Source: Hydrangea macrophylla
Lineage: Eukaryota; Streptophyta; Magnoliopsida; Cornales; Hydrangeaceae
Reading direction: 5' to 3'
Length of the DNA: 64,000 nucleotides
NCBI GenBank assembly: GCA_033977485.1
Contig: CM066989.1
Span: forward strand, 95,623,887 to 95,687,886
Shown here: piece by piece, positions 22,901 to 33,239 of the stretch
Numbering within the stretch: the stretch's first letter is position 1
Layout: the number at the start of each line of letters is the position of its first letter
Notes under the pieces: generated by a model
What the model saw: only the letters and a program-made list of their open reading frames with translations
The model's database searches: none
What the model was told of the DNA's origin: nothing
Made by a program: the position numbers and the translations under genes

Positions 22901-23915
22901 AGGGAAAGTGGTGGCTTTTCTTGTGCTTTACGTTGACGACATTCTACTCATTGGAAATGATGTAGCGGCATTGTCAACGGTCAAGGTTTGGCTAGCTAGT
23001 ACTTTCGATATGAAGGATCTAGGAGAGGCGAGCTATATTCTTGGGATAAAGCTCTTTCGGGATCGCAAGCGAAAGATAATGGGATTATCTCAAGCTGGTT
23101 ATATCGATAAGGTGCTAACTAGGTTTTCAATGGATAATTCGAAGAAAGGTTTGTTACCTTTCAGGCATGGTTTAGCGTTCTCCAAGGACCAGTGTCCAAA
23201 GACACAGGAGGAGAGGAATCGCATGACAGGAGTTCCCTATGCTTCTGCAGTGGGAAGTCTCATGTATGCGATGTTATGCACTAGACCAGATATCTGTTTT
23301 GCCGTTGGCATGGTTAGCAGATATCAGTCGAATCCGGGTCCAGAGCACTGGACAGCCGTCAAGCACATTCTTAAGTACTTGAGAAGGACTAAAGATTACA
23401 TGCTTATGTACGGTGGTAGTGAGTTAATTCCAGTAGGATACACTGACTCGGACTTTATGTCAGATAAAGATTCGAGGAAGTCGACATCCGGTCATCTCTT
23501 TACCTTGGGTGGTGGTGCTATTAGTTGGAGGAGCATTAAGCAGAAATGCATTGCAGACTCAACTACAGAAGCTGAGTATGTGGCTGCTTGTGAAGCCGCA
23601 AAGGAAGCTGTTTGGCTCAAGAAGTTCCTTATGGAACTCGAGGTGGTACCAGCGTCGCTGTCACCTATTACACTTTATTGTGATAATAGTGGGGCAGTGG
23701 CTCAGTCCAAGGAGCCAAGGAACCACGGAAAGGGAAAGCACGTGGAGCGGAAATATCATCTTATCAGAGATATTGTTCAACGTGGAGATGTGACTGTCAC
23801 CAAGATTGCCACCGCCGACAATCTTGCTGATCCGTTTACAAAGGCCTTGTCACAGAAGGTCTTTGATCGTCATCTAGATAGTCTAGGTCTTAGATGTAGT
23901 TCTGAATGGTTATGA
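19926..23915 (+). pseudogene. Ty1/copia gag-pol polyprotein, one in-frame TAG
   Basis: A single frame of 1,330 codons from ATG 19926. Domains in order: gag (about 1-250), a Lys/Gly-rich linker, zinc knuckle C263-C266-H271-C276, aspartic protease D308-S-G, GAG-pre-integrase (LWHMRLGHINL, CESCLEGK), integrase D512, D575 and E611 (35 residues between the last two), reverse transcriptase with YVDD at 1002-1005, and RNase H ([14 protein letters not shown]). Codon 591 is TAG (21696-21698), between the second and third catalytic residues, so integrase, RT and RNase H would be lost without readthrough. Everything else is intact. Length is normal for copia. The transcript would come from the 5' LTR. 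The TAG could be a mutation, a sequencing error or a tolerated stop. Confidence 0.95.
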
Positions 23916-23919
23916 GTGC

Positions 23920-23928
23920 AAGTGGGAG
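23920..23928 (+). other. Polypurine tract of the copia element
   Basis: AAGTGGGAG ends two bases before the 3' LTR and overlaps nothing else; it follows the polyprotein stop. Confidence 0.75.
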
Positions 23929-23930
23929 TT

Positions 23931-25430
23931 TGTTGGGTTTGTGCCCTCAAACCATTACTTTATGTGTGAGACATTGACATTTTTTTTTATATATGGATAT
24001 CAGCTTTACATTTCATTATGTATGTTCTTTTCATGAGATGATTGTTAATCCTTAAGTATTATAGTAAGTAATTCGTGTGTGTATGAGATGCACACAAGTG
24101 AGATACGAATTACTATTCTTTGATACTTAGAATGTGTCACAGTGGATGATGAGACTGGATACCTCATTAGGTCTACACTGTAGCATAATTAACTACCATT
24201 GGATGGAGTGATTAATCTCAATCACTAGAGTGTAGCTCTTAGTTGATATGCTAGTGCTTATAGTGCATTGACGGACCTGAGTTTCCTATTGACGCTTAAG
24301 ACTGTCAAACAGTCAATAGGAACTCATAACTTGTATAAGGTACGTGTTCTCAATCTTGAGACGATTATGAACACAGACTGTGGATATGACTGCTTTGACT
24401 TACCAATCAGTGAGGTCTATAAAAGATCAACACCTGGGTATCTTGGGTATGTCATGTTCATAGGGTTGTGAACATATATTGTCAAGATAGAATCTACCCT
24501 CTGTTTCAGAGTAAGCATTCCCTTGAGAATGTCACCAAGTCGATTACTGAGTACTGCAGTCTTGTTGATAAGAGTTATCAACATGTTTGGTAATCATGAG
24601 AGGTGAATGGGACTCAAGGATTATAAGAAGTAATCATGATTCAGGTTGACAGTAACTGTTTATCCGACTACCTGAATATGATTACGAATGCTGACGGTAG
24701 AGGGACATTAGTACAACATACAAGTCTAGTTATCGCTTCGGATATGTTCTTTTGCGTTGGAGTTCAGTTATCGTTTTATAGTGGAGTAAACTTTAACTGA
24801 CCAGTTAGTTAGTTTGCTGATCAAAGAGTTTGGTCATGGTGATTAACAAACTGGTCTGAGCCAACAATAAAGAGCCTAGGAGGTCCCACTCTTAGCTCCG
24901 CCAGGATGCTTGGAAAGATGCTTGAGGATGATGTCCAGACAGGTTCGATCGATCGAAGATGTCTCGATCGATTGAAGTCTGCAGGTTCGATCGATCGAAG
25001 ATGGTTCGATCGATCGAATGTTCGATCGATCGAAGGCACTTCGATCGCTCGAAGTCTAGGTCGGTTCTGGGAATCTATAAATAGGGCAGCTGCGTTCTGG
25101 AAAAGGTTGTTCGTCGTTTTGAACGTCAGAAGCTGCAGAAACTGTTTTGGAGTCCCAAAACCTTCTCTATCCTCTCCATTAGGGTTCCCACCAACCCTAG
25201 TCTTTCTGGCAGGCATCCGCAGGAGTCATAAGGGTGAAGATCATCTAGTGGAGGCTGCTGGAAGTTGAAGATCAGAATTGGGTTCAAGACACTAAGGTAT
25301 AACTCGTGTCCCCTCTTGTGCGCATCTGTAGAATTGACGAGTAGTAGATCCGGGCATGCCAATAAAGTTTCATAACTTGATTTTTCCGCTGCGCGTTTAA
25401 ACTTTCCATTTAAACCTGTTTTTTCAAACA
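23931..25430 (+). repeat. 3' LTR of the copia element
   Basis: 1,500 bp matching the 5' LTR with a constant offset of 7,202. Followed by the target duplication CTTCC. Confidence 0.97.
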
Positions 25431-25465
25431 CTTCCATCAGGATATTGTGTGATCTTCCCGAGAAT

Positions 25466-26006
25466 AGGGAAGGATGCTTTGTGATCTTCCATGAGATATT
25501 GTGTGATCTTCCGAAGAAGTCTGAAGGCGGATTTGTTTCCTCCCCTGGTCAGAGTGGTCACTAGAGTACGTTAGAAGACACATGGGACCTATGTATAGAC
25601 TGAACCATAGTTGGGTGGCCAATGTTGTGAATATAAGATACTAAACTAGAAATAGGAGTTATTGGGCTTTTCATGTACTGATGTGCTTTGAAAGTTTGTG
25701 TAATTTTATCTGTTCACTTTAAAAATCTAGAAATTTACAGCAATATATTAGACATGATTGGGTTTTGATGGCAATGTGTGTTTTGGGTTTTAATATTAAT
25801 TAATTCTTTCACATTCAAATTTTGGGAATTTTCAGCGATATAGTAGGCTGGATCAATTCATATTAGATGTTAAAATTTTATATCAATTCATATATTCAGA
25901 ATTTGAGTATTTTGCCCATGTTGGTCACGAGGAATTCTTGTTCTGAAAAACTTACGTGTGTTTGTGTTTGACTGATTCCATTGTTTAAAACCTAAACAAT
26001 GGAATC
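25466..26006. repeat. 541-bp tandem duplication, copy A
   Basis: AGGGAAGGATGC starts both copies, offset exactly 541. The copies differ at a few bases. The junction CCTAAACAATGGAATCAGGG carries a short reversed copy of the preceding CCATTGTTTAAAACC. Confidence 0.9.
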
Positions 26007-26537
26007 AGGGAAGGATGCTTTGTGATCTTCCATGAGATGCTGTGTGATCTTCCGAAGAAGTCTGAAGGCGGATTTGTTTCCTCCACTGGTCAGAGTGGTC
26101 ACTAGAGCACGTTAGAAGACACATGGGACCTATGTATAGGCTGAACCATAGTTGGGTGACCAATGTTGTGAATATAAGATACTAAACTAGAAATAGGAGT
26201 TATTGGGCTTTTCATGTACTGTTGTGCTTTGAAAGTTTGTGTAATTTTATCTGTTCACTTTAAAATTCTAGAAATTTACAGCAATATATTAGACATGATT
26301 GGGTTTTGATGGCAATGTGTGTTTTGGGTTTTAATATTAATTAATTCTTTCACATTCAAATTTTGGGAATTTTCAGCGATATAGTAGACTGGATCAATTC
26401 ATATTAGATGTTAAAAATTTATATCAATTCATATATTCAGAATCTGAGTATTTTGCCCATGTTGGTCACGAGGAATTCTTGTTCTGAAAAACTTACGTGT
26501 GTTTGTGTTTGACTGATTCCATTGTTTAAAACCTAAA
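26007..26537. repeat. 541-bp tandem duplication, copy B
   Basis: Second copy; similarity ends at CCTAAA near 26537, after which unique sequence follows. Confidence 0.9.
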
Positions 26538-27282
26538 ATATTGTTATATGCTTTAATGTCATAATCTTCTATTATAGGATGGTGGGCCTACTAACGTTTT
26601 GCCGGTTTGGCTCACCATAATTAGGTTGGCAAGTATGGGCTTTTGTACTTTTATTGGATTTCGAGTAAGAAACTACTTGCACTACTTAGAGGGAAACTAC
26701 ATCTTTGTCTCGGTATGTGTGTGAAACTAATTGTCTTGTCTCGATAGTAGTTATGTGTTTATAGTCTAAGGGGTCATGGTTGATCCTTAGGATCGAACTT
26801 TGTGTGTATGACTCTGAGACCGTATGTCTGTCATTTAACTCATACCAGTACTTGCGTACTAACCCAAGTGTTTTCATGCATTCAGGGCGTCTATTCAATG
26901 TACGTAGCCGGATAGCATATGTTAGATATAACTAGCAAGTAGGGGTAATGTTGTTGTGTTTTGCTGTTATGGAGTCATGGGTTTTGAGACATTTGTAGCA
27001 GCTCTGACCAGAGATAGTATAGTGATATAAACTGTTCCGTTTATTTTTCTAACCCGATAATTTTATTGTGATTTAATGGAGGAGCATTTTATTATTCTTA
27101 TGTAAAGGGGAAATATTGGTTTTCATTTTTTACTTAATGGAAAAGGAGCAATTTTGAGATGTTGATTTTCTTGTAATATTTTTATGAATGAGCTGGATGA
27201 TAAATGAGGTTTGTTTAAAATGAGAACAATTGTTTTATAAAAGGAAATTTTATAAATTTTTTAGTTGCATGGATTTTTTTTA

Positions 27283-28528
27283 TGGCTTTGTAAAAATCGG
27301 GGTTATTCTTCGTGATTTCCAAAAAACTATAATCCTCAACAATACGTACAAATTTTCAACCTTCTTACCCATGAATATTGTGCTACAATCCCACTTCACC
27401 TTTATGAGGCCTCTACTCACGACAAATGGGCATCCTTTGGAATCCAACATTCCTAAGAAAATTATGTTTCTCCTTAAACCTGGAACATAAAGCACATCCG
27501 TTAAAAGCTTTGTCAATCCATTTGAAGTCTTGATTCGAATGGTGCCAACACCCTTGATTTCTCCAACTGTGTTGTTCGCCTTAAAGAATTTTCCCTCCAT
27601 TCATTTGTAGGAAGAGAACCAATCTCTATGCGAACAAAAGTGAGTAAAACAAGCTGAATCAAGAACCCAATCCACAGTTTCCTTCTACTCCTCTGCAAAT
27701 GTCAGGACTTCTACGACATTTTCATCTGAATGTTCCAACAAATTTACAACGGCACCTCAATTATCCTTCTTCATTAGGCAATCTCGCATAAAGTAACCCT
27801 TCTACCACAATAGTAACACTCCTTGACCTTCGTAGGAGTTTTATGTCGTGCTTCTTCATTACCGCCTCCACTAGAGTTCTTTTTCCCATGCCTTAGCCTC
27901 TCTGGTGTAACAAGTGCTTGTGCATCTTTCGACTTTCCCTCTTTGTTATCCATTTTCTCGCTAGAGAATAGAGTTTTCTTCACTTGTTCCACCATTATGG
28001 CATCCCTCTCAAACAACAATGTACTGAACAATTGATTATGAGTAGGTTTTACCGACGTAAGGAGAATGATAGCTTTGTCCTCGTCGTCTAGTTGAAACCA
28101 ATGTTGGATAACTCGTAGAATAACTTGTTAAACTCACGTATCTGGGCTTGAAGATCAACTTCTTCTTTCCGCTTAAAGGAGTATAACTCTTGCTTCAACA
28201 TAAGACGGTTGGTGATTTCTTCCCCAAATAGAGATCCTCAAGCTTTTCCCACAAAGATTTTGCAGAGGTCTTCTCCATGATGTCGTACACCACGTACATC
28301 GTCCACCAAACTCAGTCGCATGGTGCTAACAGTCTTAGAGTTAATCCTCTTTCACATTTTGTCGGTCATCCCTTCTGTCTTGTGATCTTCATCGCATAAT
28401 GCACCCTCGATACCTTATTGCAGCAAAGCGTCCTTCATACACATTTGCCACGTGCTGAAATTCTTCTAGACATCGAACTTTTCTGTTGCCATTCGCATCT
28501 CTCCAAGTGAACTATCTCCAGTTGCCAT
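27283..28528 (-). pseudogene. Ty1/copia gag-protease pseudogene, minus strand
   Basis: Reads from ATG 28528 (MATGDSSLGEM) just inside the primer site. Gag signatures: NFSTWQMCMKD, SVKPTHNQLFSTLL. A zinc knuckle begins CYYCG (about 27812), but a frameshift cuts it, and the usual His is replaced by Tyr in the shifted frame. Protease-region signatures: KLLTDVLYVPGLRRNIIFLG (about 27450-27510). The frame is broken by TAG soon after EKFDV, by TAA after ALLQ and by several frameshifts. Homology ends at about 27283, so integrase, RT and the 3' LTR are missing. The element is old and belongs to the LTR family also present in the three blocks. Confidence 0.8.
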
Positions 28529-28542
28529 GGATTCTCAACCGA

Positions 28543-28554
28543 GCTCTGATACCA
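28543..28554 (-). other. Primer-binding site, minus strand
   Basis: TGGTATCAGAGC on the minus strand, two bases from the LTR end at 28557. Confidence 0.88.
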
Positions 28555-28556
28555 CG

Positions 28557-29114
28557 TGCTGAGAATGGGTCCACAATCATAACAAGAAACACACCCACAA
28601 AATATGGAGAATAATAGAACAAGAACAAAGCACACCACGAAAAGAAAATGAAGCAACCAGCATGACAACAAGATATATATGGTTCGGCCAACCCCAAGCC
28701 TACATCCACTCAAAGAAGACCACTATGATTTATTGTGAAGATTACAACCTCTCAAGACCTGACAATGTATTTCGCTCCAACCACGATATGTAAGCACACA
28801 CAATAGCCAGAACTAGATTTCTCCCTCACTAGTTCACGGCCCCTACTTGTGTATGCAGAGATTGTAGGTTAATTAAATCCCTCGAGTAAGCCCTATATTT
28901 TTATAGGTTGCAGAGTCTCAATCCTAATTGTAGTAGGATTTACCACTATGGGAAGTCTTGTATATCAAGAAGTACTCTCACAAAACATTTCTATATAGAA
29001 CAGGTAATTTCCACCATCAAATGAATCCTATTTGATAAAGAAACCACGATATATGGAATCAAATAAAAATTAGGAAACAGTGCAACAAATGGAATTTTAG
29101 GCACAACCCTAACA
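28557..29114 (-). mobile_element. 5' LTR of the degenerate minus-strand copia element (558 bp)
   Basis: On the minus strand starts TGTTAGGGTTG and ends CATTCTCAGCA. Primer site and gag follow. Related to 5719-6290, 10004-10598 and 15510-16044. Confidence 0.85.
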
Positions 29115-29802
29115 TAACCTATCATGAGATGCCACTATCGTATGGGATATAGTGGTGGAGCTCACTGCCATAAGGGATGCCACATACTTTTGTGAATCTT
29201 TTGTAAGCCAAACATTATTGTATTTGAAAAAATAAATTAGTGAAACTTAAACAATATTGGGTGTCTTTTAGATTTCCAACGGGCATATTTCTAATGCTCA
29301 TAACATTCTTAAACTAAAATTATATTTTCAAAATTTCAAGAGGAGCCCCAAAACTCATAAAATGGAATCATATATATTCATGGTCAATGAGCAAGACATG
29401 CCTTAATTTGGAGATCATATATATATATATATATACATAATGTAAAATGGAATCACAAGCTTGCCATATGGCAGCTGTGTGATTTTTTGCAATATTTTTT
29501 ATTTTTTTATTTTTAATGTGTATAATTCAGGATAAATGTCATATTATAATTTGATTTTGTTTATCAAAAGGTGTGTATTAGAATTAATAGGTAAATCATC
29601 ACAAAAAAAAAAAGAAGAAAAAATAATTAGCAGATAAATATAGTTTTATTAGGACTATATCTAATGATAAATATAAAAAATGATAAGGTAAATTTCAAAA
29701 CAAACTTCAATTTTAGTTCTTTATATTTAATAATTTAGAAGTAATTAAATTTGAATCATAGCTAAAATATTAACTATTTTTTATTTAAAAATTAAAAATA
29801 AA
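29115..29802. other. AT-rich intergenic stretch
   Basis: No gene seen. Contains an (AT)n tract near 29417-29437. May be the body of a Helitron whose 3' end lies at 29837, but I cannot place a 5' end. Confidence 0.4.
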
Positions 29803-29807
29803 ATTAC

Positions 29808-29838
29808 ACCCCGTGCAATACACAGGATTGACTTCTAG
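29808..29838 (+). mobile_element. Helitron-like 3' terminus
   Basis: A short hairpin (CCCGTG, loop CAATA, CACAGG, one mismatch) is followed about ten bases later by CTAG and then T, the usual Helitron end CTRR|T. The 5' TC end was not found. Confidence 0.4.
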
Positions 29839-30016
29839 TATATGGGTAATTAAAAGATACCAAGAGGTAGTCTTTTATTTGGAGAGATTTTTGCTTGGAT
29901 ACTCAATAGAACATCTATTAATATTCTCTCTATTATATATTTTTCCTGATAATCCATGAAACTCTCTTTTCGTGTGAAAAAATAAAACAAACTTGAATGT
30001 GAGAGAGGTCCACAAT

Positions 30017-30532
30017 TAGGGATGGCAATGGGGCGGATTTTTCGGGTCTTTCATCCCGCCCCTAATAGGTAGGGTATGGGGGTGACTCGATAGGGTTAGA
30101 GGCGGGTATGGTAGAGGTTTCATCAACTCGGGTCGGGGTCGGATTTTGTGTAAAAAAAACACCGAACCCGCCCCAATTACACTGATGAAAGATGGGAAGA
30201 TGGATTGTATTATGAGTAATATATTGAACCTTTGATATTTAAAGTGTTTCAAATTCGAGATCTGAATTGTCTTTTTTCCTTAAAAAAAAAATCTTTTTTT
30301 TTGTTTTAACTTCTTTAATTGAAAAGTTAATCACTTGAAAGTTTTAATGTACTATAAATAAATATGAATAATAATAATAATTAATTCGGGGTAGGGCGGG
30401 GCCCCGTGTCTTAACCGGGGTCGGGGTTGGGGGAGGGGGTATATCAAGTGTGGCAGGATCAGGGACGGGATATACTAAACGGGGCGGGGGTGGGAAATAG
30501 GGGGTCCTATACGCACCCCGTAGCCATCCCTA
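30017..30532. mobile_element. hAT-type MITE (516 bp)
   Basis: Ends TAGGGATGGC in inverted orientation, with looser pairing further in, and a perfect 8-bp target duplication TCCACAAT at 30009-30016 and 30533-30540, the size made by hAT transposases. The interior is G-rich with no coding sequence. Confidence 0.88.
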
Positions 30533-30540
30533 TCCACAAT

Positions 30541-30858
30541 CCGTCGAATCCTGGGTGCAATTTCCACCAAAATGACCCATTTGCCAAAAAATACCACGTA
30601 GAACTAGTATTTAATCCAAATGAAGCACCTAAAAGTTAATTTTCTTTACCTTATGAGTTAAAAAAGGGGTGTGCTTCTTAGATCAGCTATTGCTGATTAG
30701 GACAAAATTTGATGATTTAGTGTATGCTAACTAGGATGTTTTGATTTATTTAATTTTTAATTTGTGTGTCCGAACAACATTAATTACTCACAATTAAAAG
30801 AAGAGCATTAATGCAAGTGAGGTTATAGCTCCTTTATGTATCACGCGAGGGTTCAAAT
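30541..30858. other. Intergenic stretch between two MITEs
   Basis: No gene or repeat that I can support. Confidence 0.4.
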
Positions 30859-31047
30859 TAGGGGTGACAATTTTTTACACGACAATCCGTTTTACTGAAA
30901 CAACCCGAACACGACACGATATGACACGATTAATTTAAAATAGTTTGTATTATAGATGAATAGCACTTGAAACTAAAAATCAAACCCAAAACACACAACC
31001 CGATTAATGACACGATTATGACACGAGAACCCGAATTGCCACCCCTA
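30859..31047. mobile_element. hAT-type MITE (189 bp)
   Basis: Inverted ends TAGGGGTGACAATT and TAGGGGTGGCAATT (one mismatch) with an 8-bp target duplication GTTCAAAT at 30851-30858 and 31048-31055. Interior has ACACGA-rich repeats. No coding sequence. Confidence 0.88.
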
Positions 31048-31655
31048 GTTCAAATCACGCTATCCCCCTCCCCTAGTGTAATATTGTAATGCAATTTTAA
31101 AAAGAAAAAGAAAAAGAAGAGCATTAATTGGTCAATATTTTATTTGGCAAAACTTACTTATGGCCAAAAACAAGTAGCAAATCTTTATAGGCTACTTCAA
31201 TTTTTGACAAAAAGGTTCTTTTTGAAAAATTTTGGGTTGTTTTGATATTCACTCATGGAACATTTGACTTAATGACTTTTGACTCAAAGACTGATTCACT
31301 TAATGACTTTCAACTTAAGGAGTTATTTGACATTTGACTTAAGGGGCATTCGCTTTGAAATGATCATGTGCCGAAGACACATAGAATTAGTTATTTATCA
31401 AAAGAACGTATAGTAAAAATTGTTCGTGTCTATAAACACGGTTATACCTAATAAGCTTATAAATGAATTGAAAAATAAAAATACAAAATTGTAGCTTCAT
31501 GTTTTTTGAAATTAACAGACCGTTTCACTAATTAAGATACCAAGTAAAACATGAGCTCCATTATCACAACCGTCTGTGCATGTACACCTGTGTATATATG
31601 TATATAGTATATAACACATACATTATCATTTATTTTATAGCTACGCATATACATA
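31048..31655. other. AT-rich intergenic stretch
   Basis: Contains short repeats of GACTTAATGACTTT near 31250-31340. No gene seen. Confidence 0.4.
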
Positions 31656-32325
31656 TGTAACAACAAATTTCGAGTTTACCAAAAATAAACCCGAAAATTG
31701 CGGAACAAATATTTCAATTTTATTTATCAAAAAATAAATGAGTACAATCTCTGAATTCTTTTACAACGAAAATAATTAATCCTCTGATTCGATCTCCTGC
31801 GGTATTTCCACTTCAAGGGTTGAATCGCTTGATCTTGAACTGTAGATTTATCCTTCAAATCTTCACGTTTGATGAAGTTGGAAGAAAAGCTTGAACGAGG
31901 GCCGGTGGCTTGATCTCGAACTTGAAGAATGGCAGAATTTTATTGCTTGTTATTCTTCAAAAGGCTTGTATGATTTGAGTGTGTGAGAGTTCTCAGTTTG
32001 GTGGAGAAATCTCAGTTTTGTTGAAAGGCTCAAAAGTCCCTTCCCCATTAGTGGAGATCTCTATTTATAGACTAAGGTGTAGAGTTTTGCTTTTGGACTC
32101 AACCCATTATAGCCATTGATTTGAAATCATCCCGTGAGAATTTGACACGTGTCACCACCTAAAATCTATTTATTTATATAGATTTATATGGTGTATGCAA
32201 CAACATATGTCACAACTTAATTGGTCCATTTGTAATTTTGTGGGACCCATATTCAATATTTGACTGAATTAATTATTAACTAATCAAATGGTGATTAAAT
32301 AATTATCAAAATTTTAATGCCTACA
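31656..32325 (-). mobile_element. 3' LTR of a minus-strand LTR retrotransposon (670 bp)
   Basis: On the minus strand starts TGTAGGCATT and ends TTGTTACA. A CTATAAATAG box lies at 32061-32070 (minus). The sequence to its right reads AAATGGGGACATT on the minus strand, a polypurine tract. No matching second LTR is in the window; the element appears cut near the Mutator-like insertion. Confidence 0.6.
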
Positions 32326-32540
32326 AATGTCCCCATTTCATAGCGCATCGACATGTACACTTGCAGTACATCTACGATGCGATTTGAAGTTTCAATGTAA
32401 TTATCTTGTACCAATTTGGTTCATTGAAACAACCTAGCACATGCGAATGTAGCAGTCTTTAGCAAAGAATAATTTTATTTATTTAGTTAGTTATTTATTT
32501 ATTTTTAACTTGTACTTGCAAGTAACATTTCCAAAGGGTA
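32326..32540 (-). other. Polypurine tract and adjoining remnant of that retrotransposon
   Basis: The polypurine tract occupies about 32326-32338. The rest is non-coding and probably an internal remnant, running up to the target duplication of the Mutator-like element. Confidence 0.35.
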
Positions 32541-32549
32541 TCTTGGCAT
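32541..32549 (+). other. Left target-site duplication of the MULE
   Basis: TCTTGGCAT, identical to 42663-42671. Confidence 0.88.
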
Positions 32550-32597
32550 GGAGATCACTTTGGTACACCAAAGTGGTATTGGTGTAGGTACACCAAA
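32550..32597 (+). repeat. Left terminal inverted repeat of the MULE
   Basis: Begins GGAGATCACTTTGG. The 48-bp repeat contains two internal dyads, CACTTTGGT/ACCAAAGTG and TGGTGTA/TACACCA, so each end can fold on itself. Confidence 0.88.
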
Positions 32598-33239
32598 CTA
32601 CTTTGCCAAGTGTCAATGGTTGATTGAAGGAGAAAGTAAAAGTTGGTGGCCATTAAATGCTATTTGACATGCATTAGTGGTAGATGAACTTGAAATAGCC
32701 GGTTGCATGTGCATATTACAAGTTTGTTCCTTTATCAATAAAGGTTGTTCCTAAGATCGTGTATGTTTGTTCCTTTTTAAAAGATTTTTCTACCTACCTA
32801 GTACTTAGTTGAAGAATTTAAGGTTGTATTAATACTTCACTAATATTTGGGATATACCTCAACCACCAAATCCCCAACACTTTCACCCTCTTAGTTTCAC
32901 TCACCCTCTCAATTTCACTTTCACAATATGTTGAAGTTTTTTTTGGAGAAGACAACCTACGTTAAAGATCTACCACAAGGTATTTTCCTAATTTTCACAT
33001 TACTTATTACAATAAAATGTGGTGTTATAGTTTGTAGATTTGTGAAAAGTTTTGTTATTCTTGAACAAAAATTTTGAAATGAAAGGAACAAAAATCATAC
33101 TGTTTGAAAACAAAACTTTCTTGAGACGTAAATTTCATGAAGACTTAATAACGTAGATTTTATGTAAGATTAAATTTCTAAAATATTATATCATGCCTAA
33201 AAAAGAAAACAAATGTGTAAAGAAAGAGATTTTTAGGAT
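32598..33239. other. Non-coding left interior of the MULE
   Basis: No gene seen. AT-rich, leading into the minisatellite. Confidence 0.4.

Larger units (their letters stand above)
16729..25430 (+). mobile_element. Complete Ty1/copia LTR retrotransposon (8,702 bp)
   Basis: LTRs of 1,500 bp at each end, a target-site duplication CTTCC (16724-16728 and 25431-25435), a tRNA-Met primer site, one gag-pol frame and a polypurine tract. The LTRs have equal length, and I found no difference where I compared them, which implies a very recent insertion. Gag-protease-integrase-RT-RNase H order is diagnostic of Ty1/copia. The host sequence rejoins perfectly across the insertion inside a gypsy-type LTR of block copy 3. 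The only coding lesion is a TAG in the integrase. I do not assign the lineage within copia. Confidence 0.97.
25431..27060 (+). mobile_element. Gypsy-type LTR, right part (block copy 3), with internal tandem duplication
   Basis: Continues the LTR interrupted at 16728. Non-coding. Contains the tandem duplication 25466-26537 and, further right, GGATAGCATATGTTAG, a kind of sequence often seen in chromovirus LTRs. The right end is not defined; 27060-27282 is AT-rich with no feature I can name. Confidence 0.4.
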
